Positions 1 through 17,302 of a stretch of DNA of 17,302 bases are shown here, in pieces. Origin of the DNA: an uncultured Acidobacteriota bacterium. Lineage in GTDB: Bacteria; Acidobacteriota; Blastocatellia; RBC074. Position 1 is the first letter of the stretch. Each line of letters starts with the position of its first letter. A program made the translations under genes and the position numbers. Below the pieces are notes generated by a model that had not been told where the DNA came from, did not search any database, and saw nothing but the letters and a program-made list of their open reading frames with translations. The DNA is taken from assembly GCA_937967285.1 (NCBI GenBank), contig CALBSU010000319.1, positions 1 to 17,302 of the forward strand, read 5' to 3'.

Positions 1-11
1 GAATTAATTGC

Positions 12-40
12 TTGAACTTGAGTCTGCGTGAGATTACTAT
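12..40 (+). promoter_or_regulatory. Possible sigma-70-type promoter for the first small gene
   Basis: TTGAAC at 12-17 and TACTAT at 35-40 are separated by 17 bases, the ideal spacing for a housekeeping promoter. It lies in the A+T-richer stretch about 90 bases upstream of the 102-residue gene. The match is by eye only, and such pairs also occur by chance in A+T-rich DNA. Confidence 0.3.
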
Positions 41-130
41 TGAGTCAAGAAAGCAAAACGGATAAATCGAAGCTCGAAACAGAGTTTTCGACACGCTCAG
101 GGCCGATTTCAAGCCCGTGGAGATGAGGTC

Positions 131-439
131 ATGAAACACCCCAACGCACAATCGCTCGCGAAGCGTCTGCTGGATGCAAGGATCAGGCGCAACGATATGA
201 TCGGCCTCAACTCACTCGATCCGCATCGGATCACCGACGAAGAGATCGCCTGGGCGGAGGACATCCTCGCCACGCATCTCGATGCCTGTCTGCGCCATGG
301 CCTGCATACCGATTTTTCTGATGCGGTTGAGGAAGCGATCGAATTCGCCGGGCGTCACGAGCGGGCGTACGAGCCGATGCGAGAAGGGCTGCATTGCCAT
401 TTTGCCGTCTTTGTCATGGAGGAGCTCGAGGCCGATTGA
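131..439 (+). CDS. Small hypothetical protein, 102 aa
   Basis: I do not recognise this family. The product is soluble, probably mostly helical, and rich in charged residues, Ala and His, with no signal peptide, membrane segment or Cys pair. An N-terminal basic stretch (KRLLDARIRR, about residues 11-20) is followed by acidic helices, and the protein ends in EELEAD. The ATG at 131 is supported by GGAG at 119-122, eight bases upstream. The stop lies three bases from the recG stop on the other strand, so the two genes converge tail to tail without room for a normal terminator. Codon use looks like that of its neighbours. It is probably a real gene because of the ribosome site and full use of the space, but its function is unknown. 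Confidence 0.6.
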   Translation: MKHPNAQSLAKRLLDARIRRNDMIGLNSLDPHRITDEEIAWAEDILATHLDACLRHGLHTDFSDAVEEAIEFAGRHERAYEPMREGLHCHFAVFVMEELEAD

Positions 440-442
440 TTA

Positions 443-2593
<2,151 letters not shown>

Positions 2594-2597
2594 GGGA

Positions 2598-3166
<569 letters not shown>

Positions 3167-3172
3167 GGCAGC

Positions 3173-4801
3173 TCAGATAAGTTTAACGGATTTCGGTTCG
3201 TCGGTTGTGTCGCCGGAAGCGATCAGCGCTCTGCTCAGGTGCGCGATGAGATCGGAGGCGATCACGGATCGCTGGCCGAGTTCGGCGGCGGCGAGATCGC
3301 CCGCGAGGCCGTGCAGGTAGACGCCGGCGACGGCGGCTCCGACGGGATCGCCGGGGCGCTGGGCGAGCAGGCCTGAGATGATTCCCGTCAGCACATCGCC
3401 CGAGCCTGCCGTGGCCATGCCGGGATTGCCCGTCGGATTGACCCAGACCTCTCCGTCCGGAGACGCGATGACGGACCGGCTTCCCTTGAGGACCGTGATG
3501 GCTCCGGACCGGGCGGCGAAACCGCGCGCTGTCCCGATCCTGTCGGCATTCACTTCTCCGGTTGTCAGCCCCGTCAGTCTCGCCATTTCTCCGGGATGCG
3601 GAGTGATGATGATCGGAAGATCATCCGATCCTCTGATCCCGGTCGGCCATGGAGCGAGAGCGTTGAGACCGTCGGCGTCGATGACGATCGGCAGCTTGCG
3701 GCCGGATACCAGCTCGACGACGAAGCGCCGCGTTTCATCATCGGACGATGAGATTCCGGGTCCGACGGCCAGGACGGTCCTCCGGCGGGCCAGTTCGACG
3801 GCACGGGGCAGGGCCCCGTCCGAGATTGCACCATTGCCGGTCTCGGCGAGCGGTTCGGTCATCACCTCGGGAAGCACCTGTCCGACCAGCAGGTCCTGTG
3901 CTGAAGCGGCCGTGGCGACGGTGACCAGCCCGGCGCCTGTCCGCAGCGTGGCATGGGATGCGAGCGCGGCAGCGCCGGTCTTGCCTCGCGAACCGGCGAA
4001 GATCAGCACGTCACCGACCGTTCCCTTGTGCGCGTCGACGGGCCGCCGAGTCTCGCGGAGCCAGGCCGTCACCATTCCCGGTTCGACGAGATTGAGATTC
4101 GATCCGGAATGTTCCTCGACCAGCCAGTCGGGCGTTCCGATCGAGGCCACGACGAGATCCCCGTTTGACCGGCAGGCTGGAGCGAGGACGTTCCCGACCT
4201 TCGGCGCGGTGAACGAGACCGTCAGATCGGCGTCGACATGCACGCCGATCGGCGCGGCGGAGTCCGACGGGAGCCCGGAAGGAATGTCGACCGACACGAC
4301 AAGCGCGCCGCTATGCGATCGGAGCATCCGGATCTTGTCGATCACCTCGGCGTACATCCCTTCGACCGGCCTGCTCAGTCCGGTCCCGAACAGGGCATCG
4401 ATCACTATCTCGAAATCCGATCCGATCGTCCCGGGAGCGGCGTCCTCGTGAAATTGCAGGTTTTCGGACGTGTGGTTCGAGGCGCCGACCGACAGCTTTT
4501 GCAGAATTTCGAAATTGGCGCGTGCCTCGCCACCGGTCTCCTCGATCCGGCCGAAGAGGTAAGCATCGACCCGGGCATCCCGCATCCCGAGCAGCCTGGC
4601 GATTACGGCGCCGTCGCCTCCGTTGTTTCCGCGGCCGCAGAAGACCCCGATCCGGCGACCGGCAACCGGCCCGACGCGATCGATCAGAGCCTCGACCACG
4701 CGGCTGCCGGCCGTCTCCATCAGGATCGGCCACGGAATCCCGCAACGTTCGACCGTCATCCGGTCGATCTCTCTCATCTGCTGTGCGATCAATATCTTCA
4801 T
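3173..4801 (-). CDS. nnrDE: Bifunctional NAD(P)H-hydrate epimerase / ADP-dependent NAD(P)H-hydrate dehydratase
   Basis: This fused enzyme repairs hydrated NADH and NADPH: the N-terminal NnrE (YjeF-N) half epimerises R and S hydrates, and the C-terminal NnrD (carbohydrate kinase-like) half dehydrates the S form using ADP. Counting from ATG 4801 the product is 542 residues. The epimerase half (about 1-235) has GRGNNGGDG at 57-64 and VSVDIPSG at about 169-176. The dehydratase half (about 255-535) has KGTVGDVLIFAGS, ITPHPGEMARLTG (about 399-411) and NPTGNPGMATAGSGDVLTG (about 455-473), with the essential Asp near 469. An in-frame start at 4858 would add 19 residues, but ATG 4801 matches the usual MKILIAQQMREID start and has GAAGG upstream. 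It heads the leftward set with tsaE six bases downstream, a common pairing in bacteria. Confidence 0.95.
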   Translation of the reverse strand: MKILIAQQMREIDRMTVERCGIPWPILMETAGSRVVEALIDRVGPVAGRRIGVFCGRGNNGGDGAVIARLLGMRDARVDAYLFGRIEETGGEARANFEILQKLSVGASNHTSENLQFHEDAAPGTIGSDFEIVIDALFGTGLSRPVEGMYAEVIDKIRMLRSHSGALVVSVDIPSGLPSDSAAPIGVHVDADLTVSFTAPKVGNVLAPACRSNGDLVVASIGTPDWLVEEHSGSNLNLVEPGMVTAWLRETRRPVDAHKGTVGDVLIFAGSRGKTGAAALASHATLRTGAGLVTVATAASAQDLLVGQVLPEVMTEPLAETGNGAISDGALPRAVELARRRTVLAVGPGISSSDDETRRFVVELVSGRKLPIVIDADGLNALAPWPTGIRGSDDLPIIITPHPGEMARLTGLTTGEVNADRIGTARGFAARSGAITVLKGSRSVIASPDGEVWVNPTGNPGMATAGSGDVLTGIISGLLAQRPGDPVGAAVAGVYLHGLAGDLAAAELGQRSVIASDLIAHLSRALIASGDTTDEPKSVKLI

Positions 4802-5117
4802 CGAACCTTCATTCTCGCCCGGACTCCCGCAAGTCTGCCCGGTGAAATTGACAACCAATCAATGTCCTAAGATAATTAAATGCCTTTTTTATAAAATCGC
4901 AACCGCGCCGGCGCTTAAAAGATACTGGGTGAAGTGCCTGCCTTTCCGCGGTCGGGCGGAGAGTGAGATTGCGAAGATCCGGATCCTGACTCGATAACAA
5001 TCATTCTCAAGTTCAGGCAGCAACTGGCGGTCGTTTCAGCCCCTTAAGATGTCCGCCGCGATAAATTCAGCAGGTTCATTATCGGGAAGGATCACTGTCC
5101 GAATGAATCGGAGGTAA
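4802..5117. other. Divergent intergenic region between nnr and the GAF-like gene
   Basis: No plausible gene is seen in these 316 bases. They hold a strong rightward promoter (4848-4876) and, in the predicted leader, an eight-pair hairpin (4942-4949 with 4956-4963, one G-U pair) that lacks a following T run. The first part (about 4850-4920) is A+T-rich for the window. I could not fit the leader to a known riboswitch. A leftward promoter for nnr must also lie here, but no convincing one was found. Confidence 0.6.
4848..4876 (+). promoter_or_regulatory. Near-consensus sigma-70 promoter
   Basis: TTGACA at 4848-4853 is a perfect -35 box. After exactly 17 bases comes GATAAT at 4871-4876, one base off the -10 consensus. 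It points towards the GAF-like gene at 5118 and predicts a start near 4883, giving a leader of roughly 235 bases. This is the best promoter match seen in the window. The long leader could carry regulation or a small RNA, but nothing specific is recognised. Confidence 0.6.
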
Positions 5118-6983
<1,866 letters not shown>

Positions 6984-7007
6984 TATTTCGCCTCCATTTT
7001 GATGCAG

Positions 7008-7080
7008 GGGCAGGGTTTGCGGTCAGCGCCGATCATTTTAATGACGCGCTCATCTTGTAAATCCTGCCCGTTTCTTTTAC
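7008..7080 (+). terminator. Terminator-like hairpin after the GAF-like gene
   Basis: GGGCAGGGTTT (7008-7018) pairs with AAATCCTGCCC (7059-7069) over 11 positions with one G-U pair. Inside it AGCGC (7025-7029) pairs with GCGCT (7046-7050) around a small TCAT/ATGA stem. The T-rich tail GTTTCTTTTA follows directly. It lies 25 bases after the stop of the GAF-like gene, which suits rho-independent termination. The stem is longer than a typical terminator, so it could instead be another dispersed palindrome. Confidence 0.5.
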
Positions 7081-7201
7081 CCTTGAAATCATCGTGCGCC
7101 GCGAAGGTCGAATCGACTGCCCCCGGATTCGCCCTCTTCGATTGAAGCATTGTTAACTCCCGGCTTTCCCCTTGAAGCTGCACCAGATGAGGAGCCGAAG
7201 C

Positions 7202-10830
<3,629 letters not shown>

Positions 10831-10833
10831 GTT

Positions 10834-11679
10834 TCAGGCTCCACTGGCCGGAAGGGGATGTTTCGGGGTCTTGTCACGGCCGATGATGCCCATCAGCCGG
10901 CCGACGGGCTTCTCGACGCCCGATTCACGACGATAACTGAAAAACAGGTCGTTGCGCAACCAGGTGCAGAGTCCGCTGTCGTAGATTCTGTTTTCGCTGA
11001 CGCCGGCGTCGACCGCCTGTCGGATATTTGCGAGATTGATGTCGAGGTGCGCCTTGCCGTTCTGCTTGCGGTTCGAGACCAGATCCGCGGCGTAGGAGTA
11101 TTCCCGCTGAAATGCCTCGATCACTTCCGGGCCGACCTCGAAGACGGCGGCGCTGATGGCCGGGCCGAGGGCCAGGTGGAGGTCGTTCGGGTCCGATCCG
11201 AAGCGAAGTTGCAACTTCTCGATGGTTCGTGCGACGATTCCCGCCAGCGTGCCGCGCCAGCCGGCGTGAACGGCCGCGAAAGCGCCCGTCCTTTCGTCGG
11301 CGATGAGGACCGGCAGGCAGTCGGCGGTCTGGACGGCGAGCAGCGTTCCGGCGATGTTCGATGCCAGCGCGTCGCAGGCGGCCGGATCGGCGGCGATCGA
11401 TCTCTCATCGTCGATCAGGTTGATATCCGCCGAATGGATCTGGCGAGCCGTGACCAGCGGCCAGTCGCCGGCGCCGAGCGCTTCGAGGAACCGCCTCCGG
11501 TTTTCCGTCACGTTTTCCCGCTCGTCCTGACTGAAGTTACCGAGGCTGAGCGAGTTTTCCGGCAGCGGGCTGACGCCTCCGACCCGTGTGCTGAAAGCGT
11601 TTTTGAATCCGAGCCGTTCGATCGGCTCGCAGACTATCAGTTGGATGTTGTGATATTCCCGGATCGTGAATTGGTCCAT
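10834..11679 (-). CDS. pgeF: Peptidoglycan editing factor PgeF (YfiH / multicopper polyphenol oxidoreductase family)
   Basis: PgeF-family enzymes remove wrongly incorporated L-Ser from UDP-MurNAc precursors in Escherichia coli, and related proteins act on purine nucleosides. The 281 residues carry the family metal-site pattern: VTARQIHSADI with His 82, QTADCLPVLI with Cys 121, and AAVHAGWRGTLAGI with His 138. FSTRVGGVSPLP and NLGNFS-type segments near 29-50 also fit. The ATG at 11679 gives a normal N-terminus, although no good ribosome site is visible upstream. The gene is first of a two-gene leftward unit with the thioredoxin-like gene and is divergent from acpS. Whether it edits peptidoglycan or acts as a nucleosidase cannot be told from the sequence. 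Confidence 0.93.
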   Translation of the reverse strand: MDQFTIREYHNIQLIVCEPIERLGFKNAFSTRVGGVSPLPENSLSLGNFSQDERENVTENRRRFLEALGAGDWPLVTARQIHSADINLIDDERSIAADPAACDALASNIAGTLLAVQTADCLPVLIADERTGAFAAVHAGWRGTLAGIVARTIEKLQLRFGSDPNDLHLALGPAISAAVFEVGPEVIEAFQREYSYAADLVSNRKQNGKAHLDINLANIRQAVDAGVSENRIYDSGLCTWLRNDLFFSYRRESGVEKPVGRLMGIIGRDKTPKHPLPASGA

Positions 11680-11711
11680 ACTTATTACTGTGTAACCTGA
11701 GTATCCTGATT

Positions 11712-11845
11712 TTTAAACGCAGAGGCGCAGAGTGGGCAGAGGTTTTTTTGGCATGGCAATACTCGTTATATGCCCATTGGACGAGAATCCGGATTTATAT
11801 ACCCTTAATATCGATCTCTGCCCTCTCTGCGCCTCTGCGTTTAAA
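11712..11845. repeat. 134-bp palindromic intergenic element (CGCAGAGGCGCAGAG type)
   Basis: TTTAAACGCAGAGGCGCAG starts the left arm (11712-11741). The right arm (11816-11845) is its reverse complement at 29 of 30 positions. The spacer of 74 bases is A+T-rich, contains a small CTCGT/ACGAG pair, and has no gene. The element sits in the divergent gap between pgeF and acpS, where promoters for both should lie. From memory, similar sequences are scattered between genes in several bacterial groups; a small non-autonomous mobile element is the likely explanation. Confidence 0.88.
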
Positions 11846-11877
11846 CCAATAAACTGCTTAGTTTCCAGAATGTTTTT

Positions 11878-12261
11878 ATGGTCATCGGCATCGGCACAGA
11901 TCTGATCGAAATTTCGAGGCTCGAGAAGGCGATCGCGACGCACGGCGAGCGTTTTCGCGACCGAGTCTTCACCCCGCGAGAGATCGAATACTGCGAGCGC
12001 GTTTTTCGCAGCGGGGAACGGTACGCCACGCGCTTCGCCGCCAAGGAGGCCGCCCGCAAGGCGATCGGCGCCGCCATTCCCGTTCGCGCCCTCTCGTGGC
12101 ACGACGTCGAGATAATATCATCAAATGAAGGGGCGCCGCAGCTGCATTTCCATGGGCGCGCGGCTGAACTGATTCGCGAGCTTCGCGTGACCAGGGCTCA
12201 CGTCACGCTCTCACACGCAACCGACATGGCATTGGCCTTCGTGGTTCTCGAACGGGACTAG
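11878..12261 (+). CDS. acpS: Holo-[acyl-carrier-protein] synthase AcpS
   Basis: AcpS transfers 4'-phosphopantetheine from coenzyme A to a serine of apo acyl carrier protein, activating fatty acid synthesis in the cytoplasm. The 127 residues match the family length. The N-terminal IGIGTDLIEISRLE carries metal-binding Asp 8, and FAAKEAARKAIG carries Glu 57 and the neighbouring Lys. FTPREIEYCE (31-40) and the C-terminal SHATDMALAFVVLE (about 112-125) are also typical. The ATG at 11878 gives the standard MVIGIGTD start, although no Shine-Dalgarno sequence is visible. In many bacteria acpS neighbours nnr and tsaE; here those lie about 7 kb away. The S9 peptidase gene starts 24 bases downstream and is probably co-transcribed. 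Confidence 0.96.
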   Translation: MVIGIGTDLIEISRLEKAIATHGERFRDRVFTPREIEYCERVFRSGERYATRFAAKEAARKAIGAAIPVRALSWHDVEIISSNEGAPQLHFHGRAAELIRELRVTRAHVTLSHATDMALAFVVLERD

Positions 12262-12285
12262 CAGCCGCGAGGCAGCTCTGAAGTT

Positions 12286-14486
<2,201 letters not shown>

Positions 14487-14534
14487 CGCCGCGATCAACG
14501 AGTCCTGAAGGTACGAAAAGATAATAGCCGGGAG

Positions 14535-14603
14535 CGGTACAGCACAGAGAGCGATAGCGACCTGGAGTCATCGGTACAGCACAGAGAGCGATAGCGACCT
14601 GGA
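14535..14603. repeat. Tandem direct repeat, two 32-bp copies with 37-bp period
   Basis: The same 32 bases, starting CGGTACAGCACAGAGAGCG and ending GCGACCTGGA, occur at 14535-14566 and 14572-14603 with no difference. They are separated by GTCAT. The second copy ends directly before the ATG at 14604 of the CPBP-family gene. Inside the unit GAGAGCGATAGCGA has a GCGATAGC near-palindrome. Two copies with a five-base spacer do not make a CRISPR array. Confidence 0.93.
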
Positions 14604-15302
14604 ATGATCGGATCAATCATGGCTGCAGAGAAAACCGAAATCTCATTGAGGTTCGCCACGGCGCTGGAGGTCGGTTCAGTCGTCGGATCGGTCTTTCTGA
14701 CTCTCTGGCTGATCATTCCGATCGGGCCGCCGTTCCGCTGGATGTGGGCGATTCCGGGGCTGCTGGCCCTCGGGCTGATCATCTATTCGCACCGCGTCCG
14801 CGGAGAAAGTCCGCGACAACTCGGTCTCTCGACGGAGAATTTCGGGCGCGCAATGAAGCTGCTGGCTCTTCCGACGCTGGCGGCGACGCTGATCCTGGCC
14901 GGAATCGGATGGAGTTCGGGGATGTACGGTGGCGGGTTCAGATTTGGCCTGCTCCTGCTGCCGCTGTGGGGGCTCGTCCAGCAGACGATCCTGCAGGGCT
15001 TTCTGTATCGCAGGATGCGGTATCTGACGACCGGCGGGAAATCATCGCCGGGGCGCGTCAATCTGGCGGTTCTGCTGACTGCACTGATCTTTTCGCTGGC
15101 GCACGCTCCGAATCCGGCGCTGATGGTGCTGACGTTCCTGGGAGGCCTGATCTGGTCGTGGGTCTACGAGAGGGCTCCGAATCTGCCTGCGCTGGCGCTG
15201 TCTCACGGATTGATGAGCGCGCTCGTGATAACATCTCTTCCGCCCTGGATGCTTCACAGCATGAGCGTCGGATACAAGCATTTCCTCTACCAGAAATTCT
15301 GA
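14604..15302 (+). CDS. CPBP (Abi/CAAX-like) family integral membrane protein, motif-1 glutamates absent
   Basis: The 232-residue protein has six or so hydrophobic segments (about 25-42, 48-62, 86-103, 113-130, 153-168, 172-190). Family signs are in the second half: LVQQTILQGFLYRR where the usual motif is EExxFRxxL, FSLAHAPNP with His 167, and ALSHGLMSA with His 201. The two metal-site glutamates are Gln 126 and Gln 127, and the usual Arg is Gln 131. It may be a non-catalytic member or a variant using other residues. Members of the family process prenylated or membrane proteins, or act in bacteriocin immunity. ATG 14604 adjoins the tandem repeat; ATG 14619 is an equally possible start, and neither has a strong ribosome site. 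The SpoIIM-like gene follows after 12 bases, so the two are very likely one operon. Confidence 0.8.
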   Translation: MIGSIMAAEKTEISLRFATALEVGSVVGSVFLTLWLIIPIGPPFRWMWAIPGLLALGLIIYSHRVRGESPRQLGLSTENFGRAMKLLALPTLAATLILAGIGWSSGMYGGGFRFGLLLLPLWGLVQQTILQGFLYRRMRYLTTGGKSSPGRVNLAVLLTALIFSLAHAPNPALMVLTFLGGLIWSWVYERAPNLPALALSHGLMSALVITSLPPWMLHSMSVGYKHFLYQKF

Positions 15303-15314
15303 ACCGGAGGCGAG

Positions 15315-16274
<960 letters not shown>

Positions 16275-16315
16275 TATGATGGCTCGTCGAAACTGAAATG
16301 GACGGAGGAGGATGA

Positions 16316-16570
16316 GTGACTTACCTGACGATACTGACCAAGCATGACATATTCACGTTTCTCGGCCTGGTGAGGGCCGAGATGGTCGATGCCGACGGAA
16401 AGACCAAGACGGTGACGGCCGTGATCAAACATGATCCACGCGAAGGCGAGCCTGTCATCAGGCAGTTCAACACCAGCCGGGAGGCAGTCAGGAATTACGA
16501 GGAGGCCATCGACACCAGCATCTCGAGAGGCTGGTCGGTGGTCTATCGCGGGCAGCCGCTGATCGGTTGA
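16316..16570 (+). CDS. Small hypothetical protein, 84 aa
   Basis: I do not recognise this family. The product is small and soluble, with no Cys, signal peptide or membrane segment. A hydrophobic start (YLTILTKHDIFTFLGLVRAEMVDADGK) leads to strand-like TVTAVIKHDP, a helix REAVRNYEEAIDTSISRG, and a final WSVVYRGQPLIG. This alpha/beta pattern suggests a compact fold. The start is GTG 16316, supported by the strong GGAGGAGG at 16304-16311. An ATG at 16312 is in another frame and stops after eleven codons. The gene follows the SpoIIM-like gene by 41 bases and may share its transcript. It converges on the nucleosidase gene with seven bases between stops. Confidence 0.65.
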   Translation: MTYLTILTKHDIFTFLGLVRAEMVDADGKTKTVTAVIKHDPREGEPVIRQFNTSREAVRNYEEAIDTSISRGWSVVYRGQPLIG

Positions 16571-16580
16571 GAGCCGATCA
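16560..16580. terminator. Possible small bidirectional hairpin at a convergent gene junction
   Basis: TGATCGG (16560-16566) pairs with CCGATCA (16574-16580) around a seven-base loop. It spans both stop codons of the convergent genes. There is no T run on either side, so this would be a weak terminator at best. Confidence 0.25.
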
Positions 16581-17302
16581 CTTCATCGTTCTGATCACGT
16601 CGACGACGAAAGCCGCGCAGTACTCTCCCGCCGATCTCTGCAGTTCCGGCGCATAAAATTCCGAATCGGAGATGATCCTGATTGCCACGAAAGGGATCTT
16701 GAAACCGACCGCGACCCCGGCCGTAAATGCGCTCTCCATATCTTCCGAGACCGCCCCGAAAGTCTTTCTGACCCAGTTCAGCCTGTCGATTTCGCGATTA
16801 TACTCAAAAGCCGAGCCGATGATTCCCCTGATCAGCCGTCCGCGTTTGTATTCAGTCGAGAGCGCGTGTTCGATCGCTTTCGGATCGCCGGGGAAGTTTT
16901 GAAAGGTGAGGCTCTCGCGCCCGTCGATTCTGATCCGGTGCGGGATCGGAGTGCGACGGGATTGCAGAACGCCCTCGCCTTCGCGGGCGGGAGCCGACCG
17001 ATACGAACTGTAATCGACGGTCGATTCGCCGATCACGATATCGAAGACTTTGAGCTCCGGGTCGCTCGCGCCAGCGGTCCCCTGATTGATGATCAGTCCG
17101 GGGCGAAAGTGGAGTACGGCCAGCGTCGTTGCCGCGACGGCATTGATCGTTCCAACCTCGGTGCGCGACACCACGACCCGTTTCCCGCCGATGTAACCCC
17201 GCCAGAAGGTCCACGATGCGATCTGGATCTCTTCCTTCTTTTCGAGCGCCGAGATCAGCGGCTGGAGTTCCCAGTCGAGAGCTCCCTGGACGAGGATGTC
17301 CG
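16578..17302 (-). CDS. 5'-methylthioadenosine/S-adenosylhomocysteine nucleosidase-like protein (start beyond window)
   Basis: The frame stays open to the right edge, giving 240 visible residues plus the stop, so only the first few residues are missing. It is a phosphorylase-superfamily nucleosidase that would cleave adenine from MTA or SAH. Read from the edge, ILVQGALDWELQPL matches the MTAN start, with its Glu at the place of catalytic Glu 12 in the E. coli enzyme. RPGLIINQGTAGA (the IINTGSAGG region), SEDMESAFTAGVAVGFKIPF (ribose-binding Met-Glu) and VAIRIISDSE (general-acid Asp) follow. An internal GTG at 17174 could be mistaken for the start, but coding similarity continues upstream. Whether the substrate is MTA/SAH, futalosine or another nucleoside cannot be decided. 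It converges on the 84-residue gene. Confidence 0.85.
   Translation of the reverse strand, partial: DILVQGALDWELQPLISALEKKEEIQIASWTFWRGYIGGKRVVVSRTEVGTINAVAATTLAVLHFRPGLIINQGTAGASDPELKVFDIVIGESTVDYSSYRSAPAREGEGVLQSRRTPIPHRIRIDGRESLTFQNFPGDPKAIEHALSTEYKRGRLIRGIIGSAFEYNREIDRLNWVRKTFGAVSEDMESAFTAGVAVGFKIPFVAIRIISDSEFYAPELQRSAGEYCAAFVVDVIRTMK

Noticed and set aside
88..104. TTCGACACGCTCAGGGC as a member of a dispersed repeat
   Set aside because: It resembles repeats recalled from other bacterial genomes, but only one copy is in the window and no inverted partner is present.
4802..4858. Nineteen-residue N-terminal extension of the NnrE/NnrD protein
   Set aside because: The extension resembles no known start, whereas ATG 4801 has a GAAGG ribosome site and gives the conserved MKILIAQQMREID beginning.
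4883..5117. Known riboswitch in the leader of the GAF-like gene
   Set aside because: Only one local hairpin is clear by eye; no conserved riboswitch core could be recognised, so none is claimed.
14535..14603. CRISPR-like repeat
   Set aside because: Only two copies are present, with a five-base spacer, no array and no cas genes.
16578..17174. Nucleosidase as a complete 198-residue gene starting with GTG at 17174
   Set aside because: The frame continues open to the window edge and the upstream residues (ILVQGALDWELQPL) match the true N-terminus of the family, so the gene is simply cut by the window.

Overview
This G+C-rich window looks like a housekeeping segment of a bacterial chromosome with about fourteen genes. 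No tRNA, rRNA, CRISPR array, integrase or transposase gene was recognised. The mix of genes (fused NnrE/NnrD, PgeF, a TPR-Slt transglycosylase, a TPR-TlpA fusion, a secreted S9 peptidase, a SpoIIM-family membrane protein and a coiled-coil/GAF-like protein with a long acidic Pro-rich linker), together with short A/G-rich and CGCAGAGGCGCAGAG intergenic repeats, suggests Acidobacteriota, perhaps Blastocatellia. That placement is inferred from memory of such genomes and is not proven by the sequence.

Layout. Positions 131-439 (+) hold a small unknown gene converging on recG. A leftward gene set nnr (4801-3173), tsaE (3166-2726), recG (2593-443) follows, with a palindromic repeat between tsaE and recG. 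A 316-bp divergent gap (4802-5117) carries a near-consensus rightward promoter. It leads to a 621-aa GAF-like protein (5118-6983), a terminator-like hairpin, and a membrane-anchored lytic transglycosylase (7202-9448). The transglycosylase converges on a leftward pair, pgeF (11679-10834) and a TPR-thioredoxin protein (10830-9529). The divergent pgeF/acpS gap contains a 134-bp palindrome. Rightward from there are acpS (11878-12261), an S9 peptidase (12286-14472), two kinds of short repeat, a CPBP-family membrane protein (14604-15302), a SpoIIM-family protein (15315-16274) and a small unknown gene (16316-16570). A leftward MTA/SAH nucleosidase-like gene (16578 to beyond the right edge) closes the window.

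Functions. Several genes serve repair and upkeep: RecG for stalled forks, TsaE for tRNA t6A, NnrE/D for damaged NAD(P)H, the nucleosidase for MTA/SAH, and AcpS for activating acyl carrier protein. A second group concerns the envelope: Slt and PgeF for peptidoglycan, the TlpA-like protein for thiol redox, the S9 peptidase for peptide degradation, and the CPBP and SpoIIM membrane proteins.

The most unusual signal is in the repeats, not the genes. An A/G-rich unit built on AGTAGAAAGTAAAAAGTAG occurs at three loci, two of them as long inverted pairs. All four genes whose 3' ends reach an arm (tsaE, slt, the TlpA gene, the S9 peptidase) use a stop codon that lies inside or at the edge of it. Read inward, the unit has a stop in all three frames, so it behaves like a mobile 3'-end cap. 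A second palindrome and a 32-bp tandem repeat mark other gene boundaries. A further point is the CPBP protein, which lacks the usual motif-1 glutamates. I found no convincing multi-gene defence or novel enzymatic system.
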